From assembly GCA_003533545.1 (NCBI GenBank), contig DQEK01000193.1, forward strand, positions 1-8,916: a stretch of 8,916 bases of DNA, written 5' to 3'. Of the stretch, positions 7,012 through 8,916 are shown piece after piece. The DNA comes from Acidobacteriota bacterium. GTDB lineage: Bacteria; Acidobacteriota; Vicinamibacteria; Vicinamibacterales; UBA8438. A program made the translations under genes and the position numbers. The notes beneath the pieces were generated by a model that saw only the letters and a program-made list of their open reading frames with translations, searched no databases and was not told the DNA's origin. Numbering within the stretch: position 1 is the stretch's first letter; every line of letters begins with the position of its first letter.

Positions 7012-7977
7012 CTACGCGTCAGCCTCAAGCGCGGAGATCAACGCTGGCACCACTTCAAACAGATCAGCAACGATACCGAGATCAGCGACCTCAAAGATGG
7101 GTGCATCTGCATCTTTGTTCACCGCCACAATCGTCCGGGCACCCTTCATTCCCACGAGATGCTGAATAGCGCCTGAAATTCCGAGCGCCAGATAGAGCTT
7201 GGGCGCCACGGTTTGCCCGGAACTGCCAACCTGGCGGTCCATGGGCAACCATCCGGAGTCGCAGATCGGCCGGGAAGCCGCCACCTCGGCACCGAGCGAC
7301 GCCGCCAACTTCTCGACCAGCGCGATGTGCTCCTGCCCCTTGATGCCTCTCCCCACCGCCACGATCCGTTCAGCTTGGGTGAGGTCCACCGCCTGTTTCG
7401 CTTCTTGGAACGGAGGTTCAGCGGTTTGGCGAATCATCCCGGATTCAAGTGCGACCGGTTGGCTCCGGACCTCGGCCGTCGCGGGGCCACGATTGAGAGA
7501 ATCGGGTCTGAACGCGCCGATCTGAAAACTGACAAAGTGGGGCGAGGGACCGATGGGCGCAACGTCGGCCACGAATTTGCCCTGGAACATCGGTCTAACG
7601 AATGCCATCCGATCACCTCGTGTCTTGACAGCGACGCAATCGGTAATGAGCGACCGGCCAAGACGAGCCGCCAGTCGCGGGGCGAACTCGCGAGTCTGGT
7701 ACGTGTGGGGCAAAAACACTAAACTCGGTTCGGTCGACGTCACTACCTCGGCGAGCACAGCAACAAATCCGTCAGGCGTGTAGACCTCAAGCGACGCGTG
7801 CTCAACCGTCAGCACCGCCGCTACCTCGGCTACCGCCAGTTCAGCAGCCACAGCGTCGAGCGCGGCGCCAGCGACCGCCACCTGGACCACCTGACCGGTC
7901 TGCTGCGCAGCGACAATCGCTTCCCAGCTGGCCTTGTTTAGAACACCGTCTCGTTGCTCGGCTATGACTAGAATCAT
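7012..7977 (-). CDS. etfA: Electron transfer flavoprotein, alpha subunit
   Basis: EtfA pairs with EtfB to form the soluble cytoplasmic flavoprotein that collects electrons from acyl-CoA and related dehydrogenases; it holds the electron-carrying FAD. The 321-residue length is normal. An N-terminal alpha/beta domain (about 1-185) contains FLPHTYQTREFAPRLAARLG (88-107). The C-terminal FAD domain starts at IVAVGRGIKG (205-214), continues through ASRPICDSGWLP (234-245), and carries the ETF-alpha signature LYLALGISGAIQH (261-273), then AVNKDADAPIFEVADLGIV. The usual QTG flavin contact is SSG here (252-254), so a serine (S253) takes the place of the threonine near flavin N5, a conservative change. 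The ATG at 7977 follows the etfB stop by nine bases with only a weak AGAG ribosome site. ETF-QO begins 17 bases downstream, so the products probably work in one chain. Confidence 0.97.
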   Translation of the reverse strand: MILVIAEQRDGVLNKASWEAIVAAQQTGQVVQVAVAGAALDAVAAELAVAEVAAVLTVEHASLEVYTPDGFVAVLAEVVTSTEPSLVFLPHTYQTREFAPRLAARLGRSLITDCVAVKTRGDRMAFVRPMFQGKFVADVAPIGPSPHFVSFQIGAFRPDSLNRGPATAEVRSQPVALESGMIRQTAEPPFQEAKQAVDLTQAERIVAVGRGIKGQEHIALVEKLAASLGAEVAASRPICDSGWLPMDRQVGSSGQTVAPKLYLALGISGAIQHLVGMKGARTIVAVNKDADAPIFEVADLGIVADLFEVVPALISALEADA

Positions 7978-7986
7978 GCAGTTCTC

Positions 7987-8748
7987 TTAGATGACGCGAG
8001 CTTCCTCTCGTAGAAGCCGAACAAGTTCATTTGCGGCCTCTGTGGGTGACCCATCAATCAACCTAGTCTCCTTCTCTTTCTCAGGCACATAGAGGTCCAA
8101 AATCTCATGATGCGGACTTAGATCTGGGGAAGGATTAACCACACGAACGTCCTTCTTCTTGGCAGCCATGATGCCCTTCAGCGTCGCGTAGCGCAGTTGG
8201 TTGATCCCACTCTGGATCGTCAGCAACGCCGGCGTCGGCATGGACACCCATTGAAACCACCCACCCTCGAGCTCACGCTTCACCCGCAGCGAACCATCTG
8301 CAACCTGGACCTCCATGATGATGGAGGCATGGGGAATACCCAACAACTCCGCGAGCACAACGCCAGTCTGCGCGAATCCCTGGTCGTCAGACTGCAATCC
8401 GGTCAGGACGAGGTCAAACCCTTCACTCCGAACCGCCGCTGCCAGTGCTTCGGCTACCATGCCCGCGTCGGCCGCTGCCAACGCGTCACTTTCTACCCGG
8501 ATACCGCGATCGGCCCCACGCGCCAGCGCCTCCCGGATTACCTGCGCGACGCGCACCGGGCCCGCAGAGCAAACAACTACCTCGCCCCCGTGCTCTTCTT
8601 TCAACCGCAACGCCTCTTCAAGCGCGTAGGCGTCGGGCTCGTTCATCTCAAAACTGGCATCGCGATCCTGCACCCAAGTCGCCGCATCGTCGATACGCAA
8701 CGGCCAGTCGCGAGTGACCACCTGTTTCACACAGACGGCAATCTTCAT
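7987..8748 (-). CDS. etfB: Electron transfer flavoprotein, beta subunit
   Basis: EtfB is the partner of EtfA; it wraps around the alpha FAD domain and binds a second nucleotide (AMP in ordinary ETFs, FAD in bifurcating ones). With the ATG at 8748 it has 253 residues, normal for the family, and begins MKIAVCVKQV. Key blocks are FEMNEPDAYALEEALRLKE (33-51), GLQSDDQGFAQTG (117-129), VKRELEGG (156-163), and INQLRYATLKGIMAAKKK (182-199), the last being the family signature. Within it L185 stands where most members have proline (N-x-P-R-Y). The longer frame opens at a GTG at 8793 that overlaps the fabF stop region and adds 15 unrelated residues. The shorter start is preferred because GAGG lies five bases upstream (8754-8757) and the protein aligns from MKI. 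Sequence alone does not settle whether it binds AMP or FAD. Confidence 0.97.
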   Translation of the reverse strand: MKIAVCVKQVVTRDWPLRIDDAATWVQDRDASFEMNEPDAYALEEALRLKEEHGGEVVVCSAGPVRVAQVIREALARGADRGIRVESDALAAADAGMVAEALAAAVRSEGFDLVLTGLQSDDQGFAQTGVVLAELLGIPHASIIMEVQVADGSLRVKRELEGGWFQWVSMPTPALLTIQSGINQLRYATLKGIMAAKKKDVRVVNPSPDLSPHHEILDLYVPEKEKETRLIDGSPTEAANELVRLLREEARVI

Positions 8749-8753
8749 CCGAA

Positions 8754-8757
8754 CCTC
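8754..8757 (-). promoter_or_regulatory. Ribosome binding site that decides the etfB start
   Basis: GAGG on the minus strand sits five bases before the ATG at 8748. It supports the start MKIAVCVKQ over the GTG at 8793. Confidence 0.6.
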
Positions 8758-8789
8758 ATATCTGATAAAAGGAGCCCGCCAGGAGACGG

Positions 8790-8916
8790 TCACCCATCGT
8801 AGCGTTTGAACAACAGAGCCGCGTTTGTGCCCCCGAACCCAAATGAATTCGACAACGCGTAGGCAATCGAAGCCGACCGTTTGTTATTGGGCACGTAGTC
8901 CAAATCACAGTCAGGA
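8790..8916 (-). CDS. fabF: Beta-ketoacyl-ACP synthase II, C-terminal end (partial)
   Basis: This condensing enzyme elongates acyl-ACP in type II fatty acid synthesis. Only the last 41 residues are in the window; the 5' part lies beyond base 8916. They read [10 protein letters not shown], then [22 protein letters not shown] and stop. The NSFGFGGTN glycine-rich loop is the hallmark C-terminal motif of KAS II/FabF, and the DLDYVPN lead-in fits FabF rather than FabB or FabH. The stop lies 41 bases before the etfB start. That gap shows no clear terminator or promoter, so fabF and the ETF genes may share a transcript. Confidence 0.92.
   Translation of the reverse strand, partial: PDCDLDYVPNNKRSASIAYALSNSFGFGGTNAALLFKRYDG

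Noticed and set aside
8749..8793. Longer EtfB form starting at the GTG at 8793
   Set aside because: The extra 15 residues do not resemble ETF beta proteins, the GTG overlaps the end of fabF, and a good ribosome site serves the ATG at 8748.
1..8916. Defence system, mobile element, prophage, CRISPR or non-coding RNA
   Set aside because: All of the sequence except short gaps is accounted for by conserved housekeeping genes on one strand. No tandem repeats, transposase, integrase or tRNA-like structures were seen on reading both strands.

Overview
This window is a compact bacterial housekeeping block. Nine genes all lie on the minus strand, so they are transcribed from high to low coordinates. 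In transcription order they are: the 3' end of fabF, etfB, etfA, ETF-quinone oxidoreductase (ETF-QO), a DUF374-type lysophospholipid acyltransferase, a histone-deacetylase-superfamily hydrolase, leuS, an LptE-family lipoprotein gene, and the 5' part of holA. No plus-strand gene, RNA gene, mobile element, CRISPR array or long repeat could be supported, and no intergenic gap exceeds about 100 bases.

Right part (about 5330-8916): a lipid and electron-transfer module. The fabF tail is followed by both subunits of electron transfer flavoprotein and by the membrane-associated ETF-QO, which moves electrons from ETF into the quinone pool. ETF-QO carries its C-terminal 4Fe-4S domain fused, unlike the split FixC/FixX arrangement. 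Its reading frame has no ATG, GTG or TTG ahead of the FAD-binding motif, so translation probably starts at CTG (6994) or the adjacent ATT, just behind a strong ribosome binding site.

Middle (3603-5302): the acyltransferase and the deacetylase-like hydrolase overlap by four bases (ATGA) and follow ETF-QO after only 27 bases, so they probably belong to the same transcript. Left part (1-3602): a 96-base gap holds a perfect extended -10 box (TGG-TATAAT). It probably starts a second transcript, leuS-lptE-holA. leuS and lptE touch or nearly touch, and holA follows after 25 bases.

The organism is a diderm (LptE serves lipopolysaccharide export) with a respiratory quinone chain and fairly GC-rich DNA. 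The gene order and the look of the ETF proteins recall uncultured Acidobacteriota-like bacteria, but that is a guess from memory and not a demonstrated placement. I see no convincing undescribed system here. The points most worth checking are the non-AUG start of ETF-QO, the substituted flavin-contact residues in EtfA and EtfB, and the placement of the deacetylase-like gene.
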